Shown piece by piece: positions 1 to 12,400 of a stretch of 60,000 bases of DNA (positions are counted from its first letter, which is position 1; each line of letters opens with the position of its first letter). A model generated the notes under the pieces. That model searched no databases and was not told the origin of the DNA. It saw only the letters and a list, made by a program, of their open reading frames with translations. A program made the position numbers and the translations under genes. This DNA comes from Nematostella vectensis (lineage: Eukaryota; Cnidaria; Anthozoa; Actiniaria; Edwardsiidae), in contig NC_064045.1 of NCBI RefSeq assembly GCF_932526225.1, forward strand, positions 2,893,998 through 2,953,997, given 5' to 3'.

Positions 1-1816
1 GACGACTATTGGACAAGGATGGACCAACAAGGAGGGACAAAAAGATGACGACTATTGGACAAGGATGGACCAACAAGGATGGACAAAACGATGACGGTTA
101 TTGGACAAGGATGGACCAACAAGGAGGGACAAAAAGATGATGACTATTGGACAAGGATGAACAAACAAGGAGGGACAAAAAGGTGACGACTATTGGACAA
201 GGATGGACCAACAAAGAGGGACAAAAAGATGACGGCTATTGGACAAGGATGGACCAACAAAGAGGGACAAAAAGATGACGGTTATTGGACAAGGATGGAC
301 CAACAAAGAGGGACAAAAAGATGGCGACTATTGGACAAGGATGGACAAACAAGGAGGGACAAAAAGATGGCGACTATTGGACAAGGATGGACCAACAAGG
401 ATGGACAAAAAGATGACGGTTATTGGACAAGGATGGACCAACAAAGAGGGACAAAAAGATGACGACTATTGGACAAGGATGGACCAACAAAGAGGGACAA
501 AAAGATGACGACTATTGGACAACGATGGAACAACAAAGAGGGACAAAAAGGTGACGACTATTGGACAAGGATGGACCAACAAAGAGGGACAAAAAGTGAC
601 GACTATTGGACAAGGATAGACCAACAAAGAGGGACAAAAAGATGACGACTATTGGACAAGGATGGACCAACAAAGAGGGACAAAAGGTGACGACTATTGG
701 ACAAGGATGGACCAACAAAGAGGGACAAAAAGATGACGACTATTGGACAAGGATGGACCAACAAAGAGGGACAAAAAGGTGACGACTATTGGACAAGGAT
801 GGACCAACAAGGAGGGACAAAAAGATGACGAATATTGGACAAGCATGGACCAACAAAGAGAGACAAAAAGATGACGGCTATTGGACAAGGATGGACCAAC
901 AAGGAGGGACAAAAAGATGACGACTATTGGACAAGGATGGACCAACAAAGAGGGACAAAAAGTTGGCGACTATTGGACAAGGATGGACAAACAAGGAGGG
1001 ACAAAAAGATGGCGACTATTGGACAAGGATGGACCAACAAGGAGGGACAAAAAGGTGAGGACTATTGGACAAGGATGGACCAACAAAGAGGGACAAAAAG
1101 ATGACGGTTATTGGACAAGGATGGACCAACAAAGAGGGACAAAAAGATGGCGACTATTGGACAAGGATGGACAAACAAGGAGGGACAAAAAGATGGCGAC
1201 TATTGGACAAGGATGGACCAACAAGGATGGACAAAAAGATGACGGTTATTGGACAAGGATGGACCAACAAAGAGGGACAAAAAGATGACGACTATTGGAC
1301 AAGGATGGACCAACAAAGAGGGACAAAAAGATGACGACTATTGGACAACGATGGAACAACAAAGAGGGACAAAAAGGTGACGACTATTGGACAAGGATGG
1401 ACCAACAAAGAGGGACAAAAAGTGACGACTATTGGACAAGGATAGACCAACAAAGAGGGACAAAAAGATGACGACTATTGGACAAGGATGGACCAACAAA
1501 GAGGGACAAAAGGTGACGACTATTGGACAAGGATGGACCAACAAAGAAGGACAAAAAGATGACGACTATTGGACAAGGATGGACCAACAAAGAGGGACAA
1601 AAAGGTGACGACTATTGGACAAGGATGGACCAACAAGGAGGGACAAAAAGATGACGAATATTGGACAAGCATGGACCAACAAAGAGAGACAAAAAGATGA
1701 CGGCTATTGGACAAGGATGGACCAACAAGGAGGGACAAAAAGATGACGACTATTGGACAAGGATGGACCAACAAAGAGGGACAAAAAGATGACGACTATT
1801 GGACAAGGATGGACAA
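1..1816. repeat. 46-bp minisatellite, about 39 copies
   Basis: The whole stretch is a head-to-tail array of a 46-bp unit beginning GACGACTATTGGACAAGGAT. Units vary at a few positions (AAAGAGGG versus AAGGAGGG, GGTGACG versus GATGACG). A higher-order repeat of 826 bp, about 18 units, is visible: blocks near 193-948 recur near 1019-1774 with almost the same variant order. The open frames through it are products of the repeat and not genes. The array ends sharply at about 1816 and its left edge is outside the window. Confidence 0.97.
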
Positions 1817-3244
1817 CATGGCTTATTGCCAAATTAACTTATTTAGCATACTTTGTCAATTGCTATCATCTCTGCTGAAATAGTTTGCTTTTTGTACAAG
1901 GAATCGATGATAAGCAAACACTTTTGAAAGAACATTGTAGTTCATTCCTTTTGTTGTCATCATTATCTTACAAGTTGTAGATAAGATACTGTAACGTCCG
2001 TCTAGCTGATGTGCAGTGACTCTTTGAGCTATCACTGTCCAGTAAATGCAATGCTTCTGGTTTTTACTTTTAGTAACGTGCAATGCTCTTCAGCGTCTGC
2101 AAACACGTTGTATGGTGTCATTGACATAGACATAGAAACATTGTTGGACCACTATATTTGGACAAGACACTAGGTGAGACAGCCCCGTCCGAGTAAATAA
2201 GGAGACCCCCTTGAATTGAGTCAAACTAAACAATTAAAAAAAAAATGCCGGAGGAATACAACTTTCCATGCATTATTCGATAGTTTAAAACTATTCATTA
2301 TTCACCGCTGAGAAGAGCATCTCATTTGCAACGGGTTTCATTAAACACGAGGTTCCGCTATTAAAGGAAAAGGACCCTCCACGAATTTGCAATTATAATT
2401 AGAACACTTGCCACGCTAGCAGTGAAAAATTATCACAAGTCTCCTGTAAAATTGCTTGTCACTGACCCTCAGTCAGTTTGAATAAGACTATTTTTGCACC
2501 TGTAACAAGACATTTATGCTAAGAAATTGTTTGTTATAACATTATTTTACTATAAATAGAAACATTTGAGTGAGTCTAGGAATGATATTTTATTTGGTTT
2601 AGAATATGAAATTTGAATTTAGCGCTCAGAGCAATTGTCCTGACATGCTGACTTATTGACGGCTGATTGATAACTGCTTTTTCTTAAGTCCAGGGGTGGG
2701 AGGAGCTTTCCCTTTTACAGCGGAATCTCGTGTTTAAGTCCAGGAATGCCATAATCACCTGATCGGTGTTTCTCTCCCTTATCCGTACCGCCCAGTTGCG
2801 AGACGGCATCTCGTCCTTGGTCTTGTTGAGATTTTCACGAGCTATCAATAAAATGAGTGTGAATATGTCATTCATGATATAATATCGACATTCAAATAGC
2901 AGGAGCAAGAAATTCTATTGGATTTGTTGGCGCCAGGGTTAAAATAAGCTAAGAATGATATCGCCGATGAGTTGTCTAAGAGAACTTATCTTGACTATAA
3001 TTATTATGATTATTGAACATTAGAAGATTACACATTAAAACAACAGTTGCTATAGTTAATTGACCTTATGTTACATTTTGTAGAAAATTGCGTAATTCAA
3101 AATGGTGGCTTCTAGAGGCTTATCAAAACTTATGTAATTGGAATGATTTTGCGCGTCGCATTATACTTCGACAATTTTCATTTGTCGATGCTCTCCTTGC
3201 TCCTCTCTCCTGGCCACGCCCCTGGTCACGTGATCTCGACTTAC
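1817..3244. other. Non-repetitive sequence, no confident gene
   Basis: AT-rich sequence between the minisatellite and the last polycystin-like exon seen. It could hold downstream introns or exons of that gene. The only candidate is a weak 83-bp minus-strand exon at 2759-2841, flanked by TTGATAG and GTGATT splice-like sites, with no recognised domain. Confidence 0.5.
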
Positions 3245-3422
3245 CAAGCTGCATGAAGTCCTGAGTGGTTTTATTGGACGCCTGCAGGTTGTTAGACACA
3301 CCGCTGAAGATCACTTGAGCTGTTTCCTCGACTTTCTTAGCACTCGTCTCCTCCAGCCCGGTTTTCTGTGCCTCTTCTAGAGCCTTCTGGCTGATTCTGC
3401 TCAGGAAGCCTGACGCCTTCAA
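3245..3422 (-). CDS. Polycystin-like exon (post-REJ, helical)
   Basis: Acceptor TTGATGCAG precedes the exon and donor G|GTAAGTC follows it. It reads LKASGFLSRISQKALEE and ends near TQDFMQLG. The sequence is helical and lysine/glutamate-rich, as in the linker between REJ and the GPS-proximal region of polycystin-1 proteins. It is the most downstream exon I can place. Confidence 0.7.
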
Positions 3423-6400
3423 CTGCATCAAGCGGCAAGTTGTTAAGGATGGGACAATGGAAGCGCCAAAGGGGTTGAGGGCTTTGGTGGTACATAACTA
3501 AGTGCATAACTACCTGTGTATCTGAGGTGACTTCATCCTCGTTGTCCATCGACACTGTCACGGCGTTCGCAACTTGCACAATAGCGGGGAGACCCTCAGG
3601 CTCGGTCTGAGTCGCGAGTTCTATACACTGACTTCGTAGCTAGGATGGAGTACAGGAATAATCAGTCTCATCATCATTATAGTATCATCATCATCATCAT
3701 CATAATTCGAATCGTCATCATCATCATCATTGCCATCATCATCATCATCACCATCGTCATCGTCATCATCATCCCCATCACCATCATATTTCTAATCGTC
3801 ATCATCATTATCATCGTATTATCCTCACCATCATCATCATAATTGCATTATCACCATCATAATAAAACTAACAACTCTTATCGTTATAGTCACAATTACC
3901 ACCATCAATACAGCTTTTGAAAGGTCTCCATTTTAGATAGACTTTGTACAGTGTCTGCTTATACAGAGAGCTCAACAGCGGCACACTGCACCCAACCGCC
4001 GCCTTCGTCATTTGGTATACACAGTAAGTAATACTGGTGGAAATAAAATAAAATAAATAAAGCATCATCATAATCTCCTTTGTCGTCATCATCTCAATCA
4101 TCTTTGTCGTCCATTCCGCCATCCAATCTAACATATTAATCTTGAATCCATCATACCTTTGTATTTTCCACTAAGCGTTCACTTCCTGACGCTTTCTGAC
4201 TGCTGAGTACGGAAACAACCGACGCGACCAATTGCAGCGCCCTTTGGGGGTCCTGCTTGACGTCAACTGTCTGTGAAGCCAGCTGGTCCTTGATCTCTTT
4301 AACTTCCGTGACAGAGAGCTCGACTGGTATTACCTTGAGTAGTAAATCATTATCATCATTATCATCACCATCATCAATATTACCATTTTCCTTATCATTA
4401 CCATTATAATAATCACCATCATCATAACCACCATCATCAGCATCATAATTATCATTGCCATAATCATCATCAATACCATTATCCTACATTACCATATAAT
4501 AATCACCATCATAATAACAATCCTCATCCTCATCATCATCCACATCATCATCATCATCCTCATCATTATCATCATCATCATCATCATTATCATCATCATC
4601 ATCATTATCATCATCATCATCATCAGCAGCAGCACCAGCATCAGCATCATCATCAGAATCAACATACCCATCCTCATCCTCATCACAATTATAATCACCA
4701 TCCATCCTGTTTCCATGATGATCACATTAACAAAACATACCGTAACGTTGAGCTCGAACTTGGAGTGGGCGCCATACTTGTTGGAAATCTCCACAACTAG
4801 TGGCATCATATAGTCCCTGTCCGCATCCCCAACAGGGAGCACGCTTGCGGGAGCCTTACGGAACAAACCGTAGTACCACAGATTGGACAACTCGCTCTGC
4901 TGAGGGAGAGAGTTGATCTGAGCTTCCTCGTTGCGTTTGGTAATGTAATGGAACTCGTAGTTTAGTGGAAAGTCTAAAGTCGTCCAGTAGTCGCAGTCAA
5001 TTGTGAACTCGGTTTTAGAAGCCGTGCCGGTTGACGGTCTGAAAGAATAAACATAAGAGTTAGATAAAGGTCGGGCAAGATGTTGTACAAAACTTACATG
5101 ACAATAAGTCTCCTGTGGGGAGTGCTGCGGTAGGAACTAGACTTACATGACAATTCAAAGAGCCTAACTGTTGGGGGTACTGTGGTAGAAACTAGACTTA
5201 CATGACAATTCAAAGAGCCTAACTGTTGGGGTACTGTGGTAGGAATAAGATTTACATGACAATTCAAAGAGCCTAATGATTGGGGGTACTGTGGTAGGAA
5301 TTAATCTGACATGACAATACAAAGAGCCTAATTGTTGGGGGTACTGTGGTAGAAACTAGACTAACATGACAATTCAAAGAGCCTAACTGTTGGGGGTTCT
5401 GTGGTAGGAATAAGACTTACATGACAATTCAAAGAGTCTAACTGTTGGGGGTACTGTGGTAGGAATATGATTTACATGACAATTCAAAGAGCCTAACTGT
5501 TGGAGGTACTGTGGTAGGAATTAGACTTACATGACAATTCAAAGAGTCTAACTGTTGGGGGTACTGTGGTAGGAATAAGACTTACATGACAATTCAAAGA
5601 ACCTTATTGTTGGGAGTGCTGTGGTATGGAAATAGACTTACATGGCAATACAAGAGCCTCCTGTTGGGGGTGCTGTGGTTTCTACTCGGTACTCCACATT
5701 GACTGTTAGACTTCTCCTCGTCACTCTCAGTTGTAGATAGTACACTGTGCTTTCACTCAGACTGCCAGCGGTTATTGCCAGCTCCATCTTGTCAAAGCCT
5801 GTAGTAGTGATCGATTTGTTACCATGGAGACGATCTTGGCCTCGATCTGAGTCCAGTAGCTTCCATATCGCGCTGAGTTCGCTTGTCCCTCCGTTACAAT
5901 TTTTACAGGAGGCCTCCAGGATCAGGCGATCCTGAGGATTCACTTTTTCCTTGCAATTCCTAAGGCACCTTGAAATAGAAGATAGAGGTAGTTGGAACAG
6001 AGAAAACAAAATATTGAAAAATAAAGAAAAAAAACGAAGGACGTCGAACGGACGGTCAGTTGGGTAGACGAGCGCACCGAACAGTTAAAGACAATTTCCA
6101 CAACAAAGGGGAACACAGAAAGATATAAAAACAGCTACAAAAGAGATAAGACAGTTTATTTTCTCAGTTTATTTACTCACTTTATGACTATTTCTGGGCT
6201 AGCTTCCGGTACGATTTTTATAACTTGCTCAGTGAACGCCGTTCGCGCATCCTTCAAGATTTTCAGGCGAAACACATAAGAAGCTCCCTCCAGGAACTCC
6301 TTCAACGGCAGTCCTATTGTACTCCGTGTACCACTCAGACCTGTGAAGTTCAGCTCTCCACATCGGCTAGGCGATGCTGGGACTAAAAATATTTCATTCG

Positions 6401-9400
6401 TGGCGTTGTCGTTATTTCGTCGACATTCCCACTGGTAGTTCGGCTTAACCTTCGGCTCGTCGGGATCAATGGATTCGCTACCGTCAAGGGTTAGGTCCGT
6501 TTCATCGGCTCTGTACGGGACATCCCGAGGGCTACCCCCCGTGATTCTCGCGATGAGCGAGGACTGCTGCACGTCTATGTACGTCTTGTAGGTGTATCTG
6601 GCGAAATAACAAGGGGTTTAGTAGTGTCACATTAATGGTCATCATCACCATCCCTATCACCATCACCATCCCCATCACCATCCCCATCACCATCCCCATC
6701 ACCATCACCATCACCATCACCATCACCATCACCATCACCATCACCATCACCATCACCATCACCATCACCATCCCCATCACCATCCATCACATCATCATCA
6801 TCATCCGCACCTCGACACAAAGAACGAGAAGAATAGAGACAAGAACTTTGTAGAACAAAGATAATAGGAGACAAAGCAGCTGCGTACTTACTCTAGAAGG
6901 ATGGTTAGGAAACCCGGCAAACTTCAAAGGACATAAACAATAGGCGCTCTCAGATGTTGAAAAAGCCTGTCACGTGATCACGAACGTGCACAAACCAAGC
7001 GTACAGTACAAGAAAACATATGGACGAAATTTATGAATACGCGTATTCGGGTACAAATCGTTTTTTATTTACATTCAATTACTTTTAATCTTTGTCTTTA
7101 TCACTTCGCATGTTTTATCGCCATTATATCCCGAGCTCCATAGCCCTAGAAAGTTAGTTTTAGACAGCCATGTACATTAGTTTTAGACAGCCACGTACAT
7201 TAGTTTTAGACAGCCACGTACATTAGTTTTAGACAGCCATGTACATTAGTTTTAGACAGCCATGTACATTAGTTTTAGACAGCCACGTACATTAGTTTTA
7301 GACAGCCACGTACATTAGTTTTAGACAGCCATGTACATTAGTTTTAGACAGCCATGTACATTAGTTTTAGACAGCCATGTACATTAGTTTTAGACAGCCA
7401 TGTACATTAGTTTTAGACAGCCATGTACATTAGTTTTAGACAGCCATGTACATTAGTTTTAGACAGCCATGTACATTAGTTTTAGACAGCCACGTACATT
7501 AGTTTTAGACAGCCATGTACATTAGTTTTAGACAGCCATGTACATTAGTTTTAGACAGCCATGTATATTAGTTTTAGACAGCTACGTACATTTTTTTAAG
7601 TGCCTAGCGCCGCTAAAATTCTATAGTTAGTAAAGCTCTATCAAACAAACTCTGTGAGCTTTTACGGCAAGTATAGTAGTGTTTGTATGAGTATGCATCA
7701 ATACTGAAGATTTTTCTAAAGATCGAAGTGCGGTATTGATGCAAATAACAACGATTCTTCGTTTACTCCATATAATCTCTTGCACTGTGCGCTCGGCTTG
7801 TGCACGGTCATGGTCAGATAACTCTGATATAAAAGAACGATATATGCGCAGTTGAAAATTTTTATATTGATAATTGCGCAATATAAATGCAATAAATTAT
7901 TAACGATAACATGTCTCTTTCAAGTTCGCCGCGCTTCCAAACCAGTCCACACTACTAACTATGTCAAAATACATAGCAGAGCGCTAGTAGCGGGAGGGGA
8001 AGAAGGTAGTTTTGTCCCAAGTATTAATAAAAAAATCAAACGAAAACGAAATATTCAACTCTTGTCTCACCTTGAAACACTATTATCAGTCGCTGTAAAA
8101 GTGATGGTCAGGTTGACACTGTAATTCCCCTCTCTCAATGCCAATGGTGGTATGACAAGTGCGGGGGACTCCACATCAATATTCAAACCAGCAATCTTAA
8201 CCTCAGGGACTTTCAGAACATCGTAGATATTCCACTCATACACCAGACTACCAGGTTCGCATCCAGCATTCTGTGACGTCACAGCACGTGTTTTGAGTTC
8301 CACCTGGTCGCCCCTGGTTACGGTGTGACTGGAATCCCTTCTGTTGGCAACAGGAAGATAAATGGCGGGAGGACCGCAGAACTCGACTTCCACAGGGATA
8401 TAAAACCTGATAGACTCCCCATCTGCAGAGGCGATAATTGTGATATTTCCCTCCAGCGGTTCCAAATACTTATGCTTCCAGGTGGCCTTGCCGGTCGATG
8501 TGACAACTGTGGTATTCACCCCGGAGGTCTCAATAGTGTAGTTGATAGCCTTTTCCAGTGTCGAGGAAATAAAGAGCTCGAAGGGCTGCATAGTGGAGAT
8601 TCTGATGAAGCCGTCGGATGTCTTGACAGGTTGTGTGGCTATGGTGATGACACCCATGTTGGTTTTAACTCTCTGTTTGAATGCCCGAGAAAATCCAGCG
8701 CCAGCGATAGCGTTGTCAGCAGTTACAAGAATATCTTGCATTCCTCCATTTGAGAATCTAAAAAGTGGAGACAAATGTGTAGTAAGAGTAGATAGAAACC
8801 TAAAGTTAACACATACCTTCAAGAATGGCGATGACAGAAAGCAATTAAATCACCTCCTTGCAAACAAGACTTGAATCCAGTTAAAGAGGGAAGCAGAGGG
8901 TTAAGGTCTCGGTCTTCAAAGAAATCTCTATCTTCGGTGGTAATACAGTGGAACCTTCGAAGGGTGGACACCCACGGAAACGAAAAGTTGTATGTTTCCG
9001 TTAATGTAAGTTAGATTTAATTTATAAAGAATGTCTGCAGAATTATAAATCAGGACTTTATAGAGTGTCCGTCATATGGAGGTGCTTTGCTTGATTTACG
9101 GTTGGTTATATGGAGGTTCCACTGTATTTGAAGGCCGGTAAAAGGACCGGATGTGTGCACGCATCCGTGCGCTTCGAAGAAATAACTGAAGGTTAAAAGA
9201 ATCTTACGTATGAGTGAGATTGAACACTGAATTGTTTGCCTCGGTGAAGACACGACTGAAGACAACACGTCCTTGTATCTGGACTGTCACCGACACATTG
9301 CTACCAGCGGTCAGCATGAATGAGTAATTTCCAGGAATACCAATTTCCAGTTCCTGGTTCATCTGTTCCGATGAAGGCCAGACAAGCCCGACCGTACCCA

Positions 9401-12400
9401 CTTCCTCCAAGACGCTGACGGTGATTGAGGCAAACACTGCGCTAATATTGTTAAACGCGTACAGAGTGAGCTGGTGAAGACCTAGAAAAGATAATATGTA
9501 AGTAGTGGGATTGAATATGATGAAAGAACCCTCGTGTGCTTCTAAGAGATACCTCTGATAAGCAACGGCAAGAGTAAATCTATCACTCAAAATGGAACCC
9601 ACACGATAGCTGAAATTTATAATCAAAGTTCAAGCCGTTAAAGGATGGGCTTTCGCACTTACAAATGTGCCTTCACTCTTTAGGATGGACGCTTTGCTTT
9701 AAGGGGTAGCCCTTAAAGGGGTGGTCTTTTCCATACAAGGGTGGACGTTTGTTTAAGGTTGGAAATTCTTCAAATAATGATGAGTTATTAGTTTACAAGG
9801 GGTAGCGATGATTTCAACGTACAACGTACCTTTGAAGCCTGCAAGATTTGCGAAGTGTTTATTATGAGAAAATATTACATGACTTACCAACGGAGTTGAA
9901 TCGCATGACGGCAGGGTTGCTAGTTGTCGTGACGTTGCTTATGTCACCCATCCATGTATATGTCACGTTACTCCCTTGCGTGACGGCCGCGCTGAGTGAC
10001 AGGTCCTTGTTCACAGGGTACGCAACGTCACCTTCAGCCCCGGTCCAGCATTTCGGACCCGTGATTTGCAAACCTTTTATCATTTCCTGCCATAGAATTT
10101 TGAGATAATGATTACCAAGGGCCCATGATTCCTGGATGGCAAACATTCCAGATGAATAAGTCAAATTCTCATTTTCGCATCTCTCTCAAATGATAAGTAT
10201 GAGTTTCATTAATGATCATCTAAACAATTATTATGGGAAATGATTTCCATCCCTGATTACTTAAGTATTATGGGAAAGGGGTTGTGGGAAATGGGAATTG
10301 TTGCGCGCACATCTAAAATGCCACGATTGGGGGGCCACAGCTGATCCAAAATGCGAGAGAAGGGGTATTTCACTCTAGCGCCAATTTCACTATAGAAATC
10401 TGAAAGCATTTTCTATAGCTTTGTCTGTAAACTCCAATTCGTACGCCATTTTATATCAGCACTGGCCCGCCAGTCTGTGGCGTTTTGGATGCGCGCGCAA
10501 CATCGTGAAAAGGTCTATACAGGTAATATGGGAAACCTTTAAAAAAAAGCTTAAGGACGAAAACCAGGATGAGATAATTCTAAGGCTCCAACGCATGAAT
10601 ACTAGCTCTATGGCTCTCTTTCTGGACATTAGTTTATCGTCCTCAAAATCAAAGCAAATAAGAACCCACCTGAACAGATACGTAGCATCTCTCTATGCTC
10701 ACCGGCGTGCTGCCGTTACCTTCGCCATTCACTATCACCGTCACCTCGTACACCCCAGCCGAGTTAAACACATAGTCATGCGTCGCCCACGAGGTCCGCG
10801 TGACATGAGCCTGCAGTACATGCTTGATGTCATAGCGCTGACCAGCGGTTGCCGACAACAGGTCACCAGCATTTATGCCAGGGGTTGAGTAAAAGAACTC
10901 CGGGTCACTTGTTGTTGGCTCAAAGGCGAGATCACCCTGTCCGTTTGTTGTCCATCCTATGACGTCACCGGGCTGGACGGCCTGTTCCTTACCGTGGCTC
11001 AATGAGACAAGTTGGTGTCCGAGGGTGGAAACGTTCATGATGGTGTCTATGAAAGCAAAACGGAATCAACTAAGTTTTGCAGGCACCTTTTTCAACAAAC
11101 ATTCACGCAGCCACGCAACTAAATTACCAGACAGCTATACAATTAATTTCCAGCCAGCTAAACTACTACTACTCAGACAGCAATACAAATAATTTCCAGC
11201 CAGCTAAACTACTACTACTCAGACAGCAATACAAATAATTTTAGTAAGGTATGCAACTTATTTCCAGCCAGCCATGGAACTGATTTTAGCCAGCTAAACC
11301 AATAATGTGCAGACAGACATACAATAATGTTTAGCCAGCTAAACCACTAATGTGAAGACAGACATACAATAATTTTTAGCCAGCTAAACCAATAATGTGA
11401 AGACAGACATACAATAATTTTTAGCCAGCTAAACCAATAATGTGCAGACAGACATACAATAATGTTTAGCCAGCTAAACCACTAATGTGAAGACAGACAT
11501 ACAATAATTTTTAGCCAGCTAAACCAATAATGTGCAGACAGACATACAATAATTTTTAGCCAGCTAAACCAATAATGTGAAGACAGACATACAATAATTT
11601 TTAGCCAGCTAAACCAATAATGTGCAGACAGACATACAATAACTTTTAGCCAGCTAAACCACTAATTTTCAGTCACCCATACAAGTAATTTCCAGATAGC
11701 CTTACAGCGATTTCAACACAGCCAACACCAAATTCCCATCTAGGCCTTCCAGCCAATATATGAGAAGACTTACCAACTACAAGTGTGTAGTTCACCAGTG
11801 GTACCGCCGAATTAGGATATGTAACATTCTGTGCCAGACACCCGGTCAAACAATGCCCGGTACCGGCGCATAATTTGCCATCCCCTGGGCATGTGAACTG
11901 ATGGGGAATACCGCAGTTATCGGATCTTGGAATACAGGATCTTGTTTGGTGACAGTACTTCTGTATTGTTAAACATCTTGGACGAAATACCTAAGGATAG
12001 GGAAATAACTTGGAAAATAAATGGCCGTTTTCACACTAGAAGACGAACAAATCGTCTGGACGGACAAATCGACTGACGATTTGTTCGTCTGATGTGAATT
12101 CGAGACGACCTAGGATGATTAGGTTGTTCGTCCTAAATTCATACTAGACGGACAAGCAATGGACAAATGGTCAGCACACACGCAAAGAAGACTTGCACTA
12201 GGCTTTGCTTGGTATACATGGGTCTTGCAAAAAAAGATGGCGGCGGCATATTTGCTCAGCAGGTTTCTCTTTGGAAAACGGGAGTTAAGTCAGGGATTGT
12301 GGCCAGGGATTTAGTTCGAGTTGCAGTTTGTCGCGAATCTTTTTAAAAACACTCTCGTTTGCGCTTTTTAGAGCCATTCTTCACAGTAAAAGTGCCCATG

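Noticed and set aside
193-1774. Repeated ORFs (89 to 135 codons) on both strands in the 46-bp array
   Set aside because: Identical products recur at 826-bp offset on overlapping frames and opposite strands; they are minisatellite translation only.
4484-4890. Asp-rich and Met/Ile-rich ORFs at 4.5-4.9 kb, and similar at 6.5-6.9 kb and 3.6-3.8 kb
   Set aside because: These are ATC or CATCAC microsatellites read in different frames, partly overlapping true polycystin-like exons in the correct frame.
7153-7592. CRISPR-like appearance of the 23-bp and 45-bp arrays
   Set aside because: There are no unique spacers. The units are contiguous with scattered point variants, and the genome is eukaryotic.
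8318-8874. Plus-strand ORFs of 142 and 110 codons opposite the 8071-8757 exon
   Set aside because: Antisense shadows of a well-supported exon; they have no domains.
10421-10888. 155-codon plus-strand ORF
   Set aside because: Its right half is antisense to the 10670-11046 exon and its left half has no recognisable protein feature.
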